Assembly: GCA_025358305.1 (NCBI GenBank)
Contig: JANYJZ010000030.1
Span: 1 to 64,000, forward strand
Direction of reading: 5' to 3'
DNA from: Ignavibacteriota bacterium
Lineage (GTDB): Bacteria; Bacteroidota; Ignavibacteria; UBA10030; SZUA-254
DNA: 64,000 nt
Shown: piece by piece, positions 37,128 through 44,563 of the stretch
Layout: every line of letters starts with the position of its first letter
Position numbering within the stretch: position 1 is the stretch's first letter
Translations under genes and position numbers: made by a program
Notes under the pieces: generated by a model
What the model saw: only the letters and a program-made list of their open reading frames with translations
The model's database searches: none
Told to the model about the DNA's origin: nothing

Positions 37128-38555
37128 ATGACGAATGTCCCGAACAAGCATGAACTCGTGGAGCTTCGTGCGGAAGAGATCGCCGGCAGTCCGCTTGTGA
37201 ACGCAGATCTCGCGCCCACGACGATCGCCCAGCGCACCTGGGGGACCTATAATATCGCCGCGCTCTGGATCGGCATGTCGGTCTGTATCCCGACGTACAT
37301 GCTCGCGAGCGGTCTCATCGCTGGCGGCATGAACTGGTGGCAGGCGATCCTCACGATCGCTCTCGGCAACCTCATCGTCCTCGTGCCGATGATCCTGAAC
37401 GCGCACGCAGGGACGAAGTACGGCATCCCGTTCCCGGTGCTCGCCCGCGCCTCGTTCGGTACGCTCGGCTCGAATGTCCCGGCGCTCCTCCGGGCCGTCG
37501 TGGCGTGCGGATGGTTCGGCATCCAGACATGGATCGGCGGCCAGGCGATCAACGCTATGCTCGTGGTCCTCGTCCCCTCCTGGACGTCGCTGGCCGTCGG
37601 GCCGTGGATCAGTTTCGCGCTCTTTTGGGCGATGAACGTGTATTTCATCGTCGAGGGGACGGAGTCTATCCGCTGGCTCGAGTCGCTCGCGGCGCCCTTT
37701 CTCATCGTCGTGGGCTTGGCGCTCCTCGCCTGGGCCTACGTGAAAGGCGGCGGGTTCGGACCGATCCTCTCGCAGCCGAGCAAGTTCACGACATTCGGAG
37801 AGTTCTGGCACTTCTTCATCCCCGCCCTCACCGGCATGGTGGGGTTTTGGGCGACCTTGTCGCTCAACATTCCCGATTTTTCACGGTACGCGAAGAGCCA
37901 GCGTGCCCAGATGATGGGACAGGCCCTCGGGCTGCCGACGACGATGACGCTCTACGCGTTCATCGGCGTGGCGGTCACCTCGGCGACGATCATCATTTTC
38001 GGCGAAGCGATCTGGGACCCGGTCGTTCTTCTCGCGAAGTTCCACAATCCGTTCATCATCCTCCTGGCGATGGTCTCGCTGCTCGTCGCGACCCTGACGA
38101 CGAATATCGCCGCGAACGTCGTCTCCCCCGCAAACGACCTCGCGAACCTCATGCCGCGCAAGATCAGTTTTCGGACGGGCGGGCTCATCACCGCTGCCGT
38201 GGGCGTCCTCATGATGCCGTGGAAGCTCCTGACGGACTACGGGACGTACATCTTCGGCTGGCTCATCGGGTACTCGGGGTTCCTCGGCCCGATTGCCGGC
38301 GTCTTGATCGCAGACTACTTCTTCATTCACCGCCGGGAGCTGAAACTGAAGGACCTCTACATCCGCGGCGGAGCGTACGAATTCACGAACGGCGTGAATC
38401 TGAGAGCCATGGCTGCTCTCGTATGCGGCATCGTGGTCGCTCTCATCGGTCTTTTTATCAACGACCTGCGTTTTCTTTATGATTACGCTTGGTTCGTGGG
38501 ATTCGGCGTCGCGTTCGTCGTCTACCTGGTTCTCATGAAATCCTCGGCGAAATGA
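37128..38555 (+). CDS. NCS1-family nucleobase:cation symporter
   Basis: 475 aa with twelve membrane helices. Family signatures are visible: NIAALWIGMSVCIPTYMLAS in helix 1, GWFGIQTWIGGQ in helix 3 (a substrate-binding Trp in Mhp1 and PucI), SLNIPDFSRYAKS, and NIAANVVSPANDLANLMP in helix 8, where Asn lines the sodium/substrate site. NCS1 proteins import uracil, cytosine, allantoin, hydantoins or purines. With the pyrimidine genes on both sides, uracil/thymine or dihydropyrimidine import is the best guess. Start at 37128 with AAAGAG before it. The stop overlaps the CoA-transferase start by four bases (ATGA). Confidence 0.92.
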   Translation: MTNVPNKHELVELRAEEIAGSPLVNADLAPTTIAQRTWGTYNIAALWIGMSVCIPTYMLASGLIAGGMNWWQAILTIALGNLIVLVPMILNAHAGTKYGIPFPVLARASFGTLGSNVPALLRAVVACGWFGIQTWIGGQAINAMLVVLVPSWTSLAVGPWISFALFWAMNVYFIVEGTESIRWLESLAAPFLIVVGLALLAWAYVKGGGFGPILSQPSKFTTFGEFWHFFIPALTGMVGFWATLSLNIPDFSRYAKSQRAQMMGQALGLPTTMTLYAFIGVAVTSATIIIFGEAIWDPVVLLAKFHNPFIILLAMVSLLVATLTTNIAANVVSPANDLANLMPRKISFRTGGLITAAVGVLMMPWKLLTDYGTYIFGWLIGYSGFLGPIAGVLIADYFFIHRRELKLKDLYIRGGAYEFTNGVNLRAMAALVCGIVVALIGLFINDLRFLYDYAWFVGFGVAFVVYLVLMKSSAK

Positions 38556-39748
38556 AACGAAACCGTCCCGCGTCCACCCTCCCGCTTGCCGGCGTACGCG
38601 TCCTCGACCTATCGCGGATCCTTGCCGGGCCCTTCTGCACGATGCGCTTGGGCGACATGGGGGCGGAGGTCATCAAGATCGAGCAGCCCGGCACGGGCGA
38701 TGAGACCCGGCGCTGGGGCCCGCCGTTCATCAAGGGCGAGAGCGCGTATTATCTCAGCATTAATCGCAACAAGAAGAGCGTCACGCTCGACGTTGCTTCG
38801 CGCGAGGGGCGCGCCATCCTCCGGAAGCTCATCGCCTCCTCCGATGTGCTCGTCGAGAACTTCCGCGCCGGCGTCATGAAGAACCTCGGATTCGATTATG
38901 CACGCGCGAGGAGGATCAATCCGCGGCTCATCTACTGTTCCATCTCGGGATACGGACAGCACAGCAGAAAGAGCCACAGGCCGAGCTACGATCTCATTAT
39001 TCAGGGGGAGTCGGGACTCATGGACCTCACCGGAGACCCTCAAGGTCCTCCCACGAAGACGGGGATCTCGATCTGCGACATCAACGCCGGCATGACCGCC
39101 GTTGCTGCGATCGCGCTTGCGTTGTTCCGCCGGCATGAGACAGGAAAGGGCGGACACATCGACATCAGCCTCCTCGATGCGACGCTCTCACTTCTTGCGT
39201 TTCAATCACAGATCGCTCTCTCTTCGACTCTACCGGTATCGCGCATGGGTAATCATCACCCGACCCTTGCTCCATATCAGGCCTTCCATGCAAAGGACGG
39301 GTATCTGAATATTGCCGTCGTGAGTGAATCTGTGTGGAGATCATTCTGCCGTGCGCTCGGACGTCCGGCTCTCGCGGCGGATCCCCGATTCAAGGAGAAC
39401 CGCGAACGCGTCCTGAATCGCCGTGCCCTCGACCGAATATTGGAGCCGCTGATCAGGTCCAGATCGCGATCCGCGTGGGAGCTGATCTTTGCGCGTGCAG
39501 ACGTTCCCGTCGGCAGGATCCGTACGGTCCGCGAAGCACTCCGCGCCGAGCGGCACGCGCTCAGCGTACTGCGCCATCCGCTCTGCGGTCCGGTCCCGTC
39601 AGTGATGTTTCCCGCGGTCTTCGCCGGTGCGCAGCGTCTGCCCGCCTCCGCACCTCCAGCCATGGGACAACACACCGACGGCGTCCTCCGGGAACTCGGG
39701 TATTCCATTCCGGAGATCCGTGGGTTGAAAGCCAGGAAGGTCCTCTGA
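38552..39748 (+). CDS. Family III CoA-transferase (CaiB/BaiF type)
   Basis: 398 aa. The N-terminal VLDLSRILAGPFCTMRLGDM and VIKIEQPGTGDETRRWGP are family hallmarks. The catalytic Asp is in SYDLIIQGESGLM near residue 155. GHIDISLLDATLSLLAFQ and the closing PPAMGQHTDGVLRELGYS are also standard. Family III enzymes move CoA between carboxylic acids without a ping-pong second site. It is translationally coupled to the NCS1 permease gene, which hints at a role with the imported compound or its acid products, but no fitting step is missing in the pyrimidine route. The exact acids are unknown. Confidence 0.88.
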   Translation: MKRNRPASTLPLAGVRVLDLSRILAGPFCTMRLGDMGAEVIKIEQPGTGDETRRWGPPFIKGESAYYLSINRNKKSVTLDVASREGRAILRKLIASSDVLVENFRAGVMKNLGFDYARARRINPRLIYCSISGYGQHSRKSHRPSYDLIIQGESGLMDLTGDPQGPPTKTGISICDINAGMTAVAAIALALFRRHETGKGGHIDISLLDATLSLLAFQSQIALSSTLPVSRMGNHHPTLAPYQAFHAKDGYLNIAVVSESVWRSFCRALGRPALAADPRFKENRERVLNRRALDRILEPLIRSRSRSAWELIFARADVPVGRIRTVREALRAERHALSVLRHPLCGPVPSVMFPAVFAGAQRLPASAPPAMGQHTDGVLRELGYSIPEIRGLKARKVL

Positions 39749-39780
39749 TGCGCATGAACGGCTCGACGCAGGCGCCGACG

Positions 39781-39809
39781 TTGCCATTCAGCCGATAAAG
39801 CGGTATATT
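39781..39809 (+). promoter_or_regulatory. Promoter of the deoxynucleoside kinase gene (leaderless arrangement)
   Basis: -35 TTGCCA (39781-39786), 17-base spacer, -10 TATATT (39804-39809). Only ten bases separate the -10 from the ATG, so the predicted 5' leader is about three or four bases. Confidence 0.7.
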
Positions 39810-39819
39810 CTCCCTACGT

Positions 39820-40461
39820 ATGACCCCACAATCCAAGATCTTCGTCGCCGTCGCGGGCAACATCGGCTCCGGCAAGTCCTCGCTGACAAAACTTCTCAGC
39901 GATCACTACGGCTGGAAGACCTTCTACGAGTCCGTCGATGACAACCCCTACCTGTCCGACTTCTACGGGGATATGAACCGCTGGTCGTTCAACCTCCAGG
40001 TCTATTTTCTTTCCAAGCGGTTCAACGACCACAAGAAGATCGTCGAGGGGACCGAAAGCGTCATCCAGGACCGCTCCATCTATGAGGATGCGGAGATCTT
40101 CGCGAAGAACCTTCACGATATCGGAAAGATGGACCAAAGGGATTATACGAACTACGTGGAATTGTACCGCGTCATGATGCAGTATCTGCAGCCTCCCGAC
40201 CTCCTCATCTACCTCGACGCCCGTATCGAGACGCTCCTCAAGCAGATCGCCCGCAGGGGGAGGGAGTACGAGCAGTCGATCCCCCGGTCCTACCTCGAGC
40301 AACTCCGCGAGAACTACGCCTCATGGATCAAGAATTACCGACTCGGGCCCGTTCTTATCATCCCCTCCGACGAAGTCGACTTCGTCCACGAGCGGGGAGA
40401 CTTCAACCGCATGCTCCTCCTCATCCAGGGCAAGCTCCTGGAACTCGGATACCAGGAGTAG
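39820..40461 (+). CDS. Deoxynucleoside kinase
   Basis: 213 aa P-loop kinase of the dCK/dGK/TK2-type family. The P loop is AGNIGSGKSSL (about residues 13-20). DRSIYEDAEIFA carries the Asp-Arg-Ser motif for the substrate 5' hydroxyl and dimer contacts. RRGREYEQSIPRSYLEQL is the lid. It phosphorylates deoxynucleosides in salvage; the base preference (dA, dG or dC) is not readable. No Shine-Dalgarno is visible, and the promoter spacing predicts a leaderless mRNA. It is convergent with the ctp gene, with only 12 bases between the stop codons. Salvage here stands beside tmk and the pyrimidine catabolic genes. Confidence 0.92.
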   Translation: MTPQSKIFVAVAGNIGSGKSSLTKLLSDHYGWKTFYESVDDNPYLSDFYGDMNRWSFNLQVYFLSKRFNDHKKIVEGTESVIQDRSIYEDAEIFAKNLHDIGKMDQRDYTNYVELYRVMMQYLQPPDLLIYLDARIETLLKQIARRGREYEQSIPRSYLEQLRENYASWIKNYRLGPVLIIPSDEVDFVHERGDFNRMLLLIQGKLLELGYQE

Positions 40462-40473
40462 CAGCCCCCGAGG

Positions 40474-42156
40474 CTATTCCTCATGCTGGGAGGTCGACCC
40501 GACGGCAAGCCGGTGCGCGTACGCCCGGTGGTTGAGGATCAAACCCTTAGCCGCATTGAACTGCACGTCGTCCGCAAGCGATGCCTCGATCCGTCCATGT
40601 TCCCCTGCCACTCTGCTCGCCAGCTGCACCTTTAGTTCTGCGACGATCGCCTTCTTCTCTCGGTCGACGGCGTTCCCCTTCTCCTTCCGGAGCTGTTCGC
40701 GCAGTGTCCCGATCTCCGCCATGACGGCGGGTGAAGCGGATCCTTTTGCTGCCAGGGCGGCAAGCTCTTCGAGCTTCGCTTCGCTCTCCGACTGCCAGAT
40801 GAACTTCTCCTTCTCGAGGAACAGCTTGAACTCATTGAAGATCACGTCGTCTCCGGGCTTGCCGCCGGCGCGCTGCGCCGAGTAGTACGCGGCAAACCGG
40901 TAGTAGAGCGCCTTCCGGAGGAGCTCGCCGTCGAGACGCGTCTGCACCGGCTCCCCGACAAGCGTATCGGGATGGATCCCCCCGAGCTCGTACTCCGGTC
41001 GGCCCTTGAGCGTCCGGAACTCCTTTCTCAGGGAGTCGGGCGTGATGGCGAGGACGGAATCGATGTTCTTCTTGGCGTAGTCGATCTCCTGGATGCACCG
41101 GCCGCTTGGGGTGTAGTACTTCGCGGTCGTGATCTTCAGCTGCGTATTGTACATGAGCGGCGTGATCGTCTGGACGAGCCCCTTGCCGAACGACCGCGTG
41201 CCGAGAATGACTCCCCGGTCGAGGTCCTGGATGGCGCCGGCGACGATCTCGCTCGCGCTTGCGCTGTTTCGGTTGACAAGGACGACGAGAGGCACCGCCG
41301 GGAGGACGGGGTCCTCCCCCGCGAAGAACTTCTTCTCCGACTCCGGCCGTCTTCCCTTCATGCTCACGATGAGGCTTCCGCGCGGCACGAACTTCTCAAC
41401 GACGTTGACGGCCATATTGAGGAGCCCGCCCGGATTGCCCCTGAGGTCCAGGATGACGCCGCGGATATCGCCTTTCGCCTGCAGGGAATGGATAGCGGCC
41501 GCGAATTCGTCTCCCGTATTGGAGGAGAATCGTTCCAGCCTGATGTAAGCGATGCCGTCGCCGACGGTGTCGGCGAACGTCACGTTCTTCAATTGGATCT
41601 CCTCCCGGACGAGCACGAACTCGATCGGCTTCGACTCGCCTTCGCGCTCGATCAGGACGTGCACTTCGGTGCCGGCGGGGCCCCGGGTCAGGCCGCGGAC
41701 GTTGTCCGGGCGGACGCTCACGATGGACGTGCCGTCGATGGCGATGATGTGGTCCCCCGGCTGGAGACCCTGGCGCTGGGCCGAGTACCCTTCCATGAGA
41801 TTGAGGATCGTGATCTTCCCATCCCGGACGCCGATGCTGATCCCCACACCGCCGTACTTGCCGGTGGTGATGAGGTCGACCTCGTCCCCCTCCTTGTCGT
41901 CGTAGAACGTCGTATAGGGGTCGAGCGTCGCGAGCATGCCGTCGATGCCCGATTCCATGAAGTGTTCCGGGTTCAGGTCGTCGACATAGTTGAGCGCGAC
42001 CTCCTTGTACACCCTTCCGAAGATGTCGATGCTCTTGTTCATCCGGAAGAAATAATCCTGCTCCCCCATCTGGAACCCGACGAACAGGATCCCCGACACG
42101 AGTACGACGGCCACTCCGATGATGAGGGCCCATTTTCGTCCCAACGTTCGCTTCAT
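40474..42156 (-). CDS. C-terminal processing protease (S41 family)
   Basis: 560 aa. An N-terminal membrane anchor or signal (WALIIGVAVVLVSGILFVGF) is followed by a PDZ domain (GVGISIGVRDGKITI to GDHIIAIDG, about residues 95-185). The S41 fold has LDLRGNPGGLLNMAV, the Ser-bearing NRNSASASEIVAGA (about 300) and the catalytic Lys in SFGKGLVQT (about 324). The last 170 residues are helical and charged. It is a periplasmic Ctp/Prc-type enzyme that trims C-termini of envelope proteins. The start overlaps the tmk stop by four bases (ATGA), so it is coupled to tmk translation. Confidence 0.95.
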   Translation of the reverse strand: MKRTLGRKWALIIGVAVVLVSGILFVGFQMGEQDYFFRMNKSIDIFGRVYKEVALNYVDDLNPEHFMESGIDGMLATLDPYTTFYDDKEGDEVDLITTGKYGGVGISIGVRDGKITILNLMEGYSAQRQGLQPGDHIIAIDGTSIVSVRPDNVRGLTRGPAGTEVHVLIEREGESKPIEFVLVREEIQLKNVTFADTVGDGIAYIRLERFSSNTGDEFAAAIHSLQAKGDIRGVILDLRGNPGGLLNMAVNVVEKFVPRGSLIVSMKGRRPESEKKFFAGEDPVLPAVPLVVLVNRNSASASEIVAGAIQDLDRGVILGTRSFGKGLVQTITPLMYNTQLKITTAKYYTPSGRCIQEIDYAKKNIDSVLAITPDSLRKEFRTLKGRPEYELGGIHPDTLVGEPVQTRLDGELLRKALYYRFAAYYSAQRAGGKPGDDVIFNEFKLFLEKEKFIWQSESEAKLEELAALAAKGSASPAVMAEIGTLREQLRKEKGNAVDREKKAIVAELKVQLASRVAGEHGRIEASLADDVQFNAAKGLILNHRAYAHRLAVGSTSQHEE

Positions 42157-42782
42157 ACGCTCCGCTCTTGTGAAATGTTCCGTTCGATATAGCTCCAGAT
42201 CGCCGCGTGGATGGCTTCCACCTGCTGCGATCCGTCGATCACCGCGATCCGAGCGGGCTCCTCTGCCGCGATGGCGAGGTACCCATTCCGGACCCGTTCA
42301 AAGAACTCTCTTCCTTCCGACTCCATCCTGTCCGCGCTCAGTCCCGACGCCTTCCTGCGCCGGGCGACCTCGTCGAGGCCGACATCGACAAAGAACGTCC
42401 TTTCCGGCACCGTTCCGAACGTCGCCATCGTGTTCATCACCCGTATGTCTCCCAGGTCGATCCCGCGTCCGTATCCCTGGTACGCGGTCGTGGAGTCGAA
42501 GAACCGGTCGCAGACGACCACCGTCCGGCGCTTCAGCGCCGGCAGGATGACCTCCCGAACGAGCTGGGAGCGCGCGGCGGAGAACAGCAGGAGTTCCGCG
42601 CGGGGGTTGAGATCGAGATGCTGCCGGTCGAGAAGGATCGACCGGATCTTCTCCGAGACCGGCGTGCCGCCGGGCTCGCGCAGAAGGAGGACATCGCGCC
42701 CCGAACGCTTCAGGCGCTCCACGAGAAGGTTCGCCTGGGTCGACTTCCCTGAATAATCGATCCCCTCAAAGGTGATAAACAT
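42153..42782 (-). CDS. tmk: Thymidylate kinase
   Basis: 209 aa dTMP kinase. P loop FEGIDYSGKSTQ (in most relatives the third position of the loop is Gly/Ala-Gly; here it is Asp-Tyr-Ser). REPGGTPVSEKIR is the DR-type motif region, CDRFFDSTTAYQGYGRG is the substrate-binding TAYQG, and RRRKASGLSADRMESE is the lid. It makes dTDP for DNA synthesis in the cytoplasm. The start at 42782 removes a 19-residue upstream extension that overlaps the promoter. A promoter (TTGAAT, 17, TAACTT) lies at 42839-42811. It is cotranscribed and coupled with ctp. Divergent from the ECF sigma gene. Confidence 0.95.
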   Translation of the reverse strand: MFITFEGIDYSGKSTQANLLVERLKRSGRDVLLLREPGGTPVSEKIRSILLDRQHLDLNPRAELLLFSAARSQLVREVILPALKRRTVVVCDRFFDSTTAYQGYGRGIDLGDIRVMNTMATFGTVPERTFFVDVGLDEVARRRKASGLSADRMESEGREFFERVRNGYLAIAAEEPARIAVIDGSQQVEAIHAAIWSYIERNISQERSV

Positions 42783-42810
42783 GCACTCAGCGTCCGTTGA
42801 TGTGTAAAGA

Positions 42811-42839
42811 AAGTTAACCAAATTCCCCATAGTATTCAA
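42811..42839 (-). promoter_or_regulatory. Promoter of tmk-ctp
   Basis: Minus strand: -35 TTGAAT (42839-42834), 17-base spacer, -10 TAACTT (42816-42811). It abuts the divergent ECF sigma promoter. Confidence 0.55.
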
Positions 42840-42843
42840 ATCC

Positions 42844-42872
42844 TTGCCTCTTGCCCGATTTTTCGTTATGTT
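42844..42872 (+). promoter_or_regulatory. Promoter of the ECF sigma factor gene
   Basis: -35 TTGCCT (42844-42849), 17-base spacer, -10 TATGTT (42867-42872). Only four bases separate its -35 from that of tmk. Confidence 0.6.
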
Positions 42873-42902
42873 AACGATGTTTCATGCGGACGAAGCGCGC
42901 GA

Positions 42903-43574
42903 ATGCCAGCGAAGAAGATCAAGAAGCCTCAAAAGAAATCCCTTCCACGTACCGCGCCGGCTCCGGAGCCGGCGGCCGTACTCCCCGTGAAGTCGGAATC
43001 TCGGACCGAAGACGCCCGACTGATCCAGCGCGCGCTCCGGGGGGACCAGTTCGCGTTCAAACACCTGCTGAAGAAGTATCACGACCCGATCTTCAACCTC
43101 GTCTACCGCATGATTCACGACAAGCAGCAGGTGGAGGATCTCACACAGGAGACGTTCGTCAAGGCCTTCGCTTCTTTGAAGTATTTCAACGAAGAGTACG
43201 CGTTCTCGACGTGGCTCTACAAGATCGCGACGAACAGCAGCATCGATTTCATCCGTAAGAAGAAGCTCAATACGTTCTCCATCGACAAGCCGGTCGCCAT
43301 GGAGGAGAGCGATTTCTCATTCGAGCTCCCCGACACGACCTACCAGCCCGATAAGACCCTCATGCAGGGCCAGCGCTCCAAAATGATCGAAGAGGCAATC
43401 GACAAGCTCCCGGAAAAATACCGAAAGGTCATCATTCTGCGGCATACGGAGGAGCGGGATTACGCCGAAATCGCCAAGATCCTGAAACTGCCCATTGGCA
43501 CGGTCAAGGCACACATCTTCCGGGCCCGGGAACTCCTCAACAAGGCCCTGCGAGACACCATTCGCCACTATTGA
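42903..43574 (+). CDS. ECF-type RNA polymerase sigma factor
   Basis: 223 aa. Region 2 is HLLKKYHDPIFNLVYRMIHD with VEDLTQETFVKAF (core binding and -10 recognition, about residues 55-95). A linker, SFELPDTTYQPDKTL, follows. Region 4 is AIDKLPEKYRKVIILRH with YAEIAKILKLPIGTVKAHIF (about 155-210). The first ~38 residues are a basic, Pro/Ala-rich extension (KKIKKPQKKSLPRTAP) not needed for the fold. No anti-sigma factor gene is next to it. The following gene encodes a membrane-anchored toastrack protein that may be regulated with it. Its own promoter looks sigma-70-like rather than autoregulated. Confidence 0.93.
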   Translation: MPAKKIKKPQKKSLPRTAPAPEPAAVLPVKSESRTEDARLIQRALRGDQFAFKHLLKKYHDPIFNLVYRMIHDKQQVEDLTQETFVKAFASLKYFNEEYAFSTWLYKIATNSSIDFIRKKKLNTFSIDKPVAMEESDFSFELPDTTYQPDKTLMQGQRSKMIEEAIDKLPEKYRKVIILRHTEERDYAEIAKILKLPIGTVKAHIFRARELLNKALRDTIRHY

Positions 43575-43617
43575 AACATCCGGCCTAAATTCACGTAACG
43601 CTTAAGTGAGAGAACCC

Positions 43618-44508
43618 ATGCCAACCCGACGCCTTACATACGGACTCATCTCCTGCTCCTTCCTCCTCCTGGCGACGGGATTCATGGGCTATACCATCAC
43701 GAACAAATACCACAAGGCGATCCCCCGGTCGGACGAACGTCAGCTCAAGGTGACGCTCGAGGCGGGGTACGGGACGGTGACCGTCGCCAAAGGGGAGCCC
43801 GGCACGGTGCTCGACGCGGACATCGAGAGCGAGAGCTCCCAGGACCTCACGCAGCTCATCGACTACTCCAAGCGGGACGGTATCGGGTACCTCAACATCA
43901 GCGTCAACACCGACAAGGGCGACCGGGAGGACCGGAAGTCCCACTCCTTTAAGTTCAGCGGCTTCGAATCCAACTACTGGAACATGCATTTCACCGACGC
44001 CGTTCCCATCTCGTTCGACGTCGAACTCGGCCTCGGCAAGGGGGACCTCGACCTCACCGGGCTCAAGGTGAAGGACCTCAACCTGTCGGCCGGCGCGAGC
44101 AGCGTCTATCTGAAGTTCGACGCGCCGAACAAGAACGTCATCGAGGACATGACCATCGAGTCGGGCCTGAGCAAGTTCCACGGGGACCGCCTCTGCAACG
44201 CGAACTTCAATCACATGAAGTTCGAGGGGGGCGTGGGAAGCTACATTTTGGATTTTGGAGGCGAGCTGAAGAAGGAAGTCGACGTGGACATCGAGGTCGG
44301 GCTGGGCTCTCTTACCATCATCATCCCTGACAACATCGGCGCACGCATCATCTACGAGAAGAACTGGATCTCCCACATCGACCTCGACCACTCCATAGCG
44401 GAGCAGGAGGAGAACAACTACTACACCTCCAACTACGCTACGGCAAAGGGAAGAATGAACATGCGCGTCGAAGCGGGCTTCGGGACCGTGAAGATCCGGA
44501 GAGAGTGA
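43618..44508 (+). CDS. Membrane-anchored toastrack (LiaF/DUF4097-like) protein
   Basis: 296 aa. One N-terminal membrane helix (LTYGLISCSFLLLATGFMGY) is followed by a long right-handed beta region built of repeats such as VTLEAGYGTVTVAKG, FDVELGLGKGDLDLTG and DIEVGLGSLTIIIPD, closing with MRVEAGFGTVKIRRE. This is the LiaF/DUF2154-DUF4097 toastrack pattern of proteins tied to envelope stress. The ATG at 43618 is chosen over the GTG at 43606 because GTGAGAG lies just upstream of it. It sits 43 nt after the ECF sigma gene in the same direction, so a shared regulon or a role as partner of the sigma factor is possible but unproven. Confidence 0.75.
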   Translation: MPTRRLTYGLISCSFLLLATGFMGYTITNKYHKAIPRSDERQLKVTLEAGYGTVTVAKGEPGTVLDADIESESSQDLTQLIDYSKRDGIGYLNISVNTDKGDREDRKSHSFKFSGFESNYWNMHFTDAVPISFDVELGLGKGDLDLTGLKVKDLNLSAGASSVYLKFDAPNKNVIEDMTIESGLSKFHGDRLCNANFNHMKFEGGVGSYILDFGGELKKEVDVDIEVGLGSLTIIIPDNIGARIIYEKNWISHIDLDHSIAEQEENNYYTSNYATAKGRMNMRVEAGFGTVKIRRE

Positions 44509-44563
44509 TCCGCCAAAGCTGCATCACGCGCGCAATCGCGTCCCCCCTCTGCCGCACCGAACG

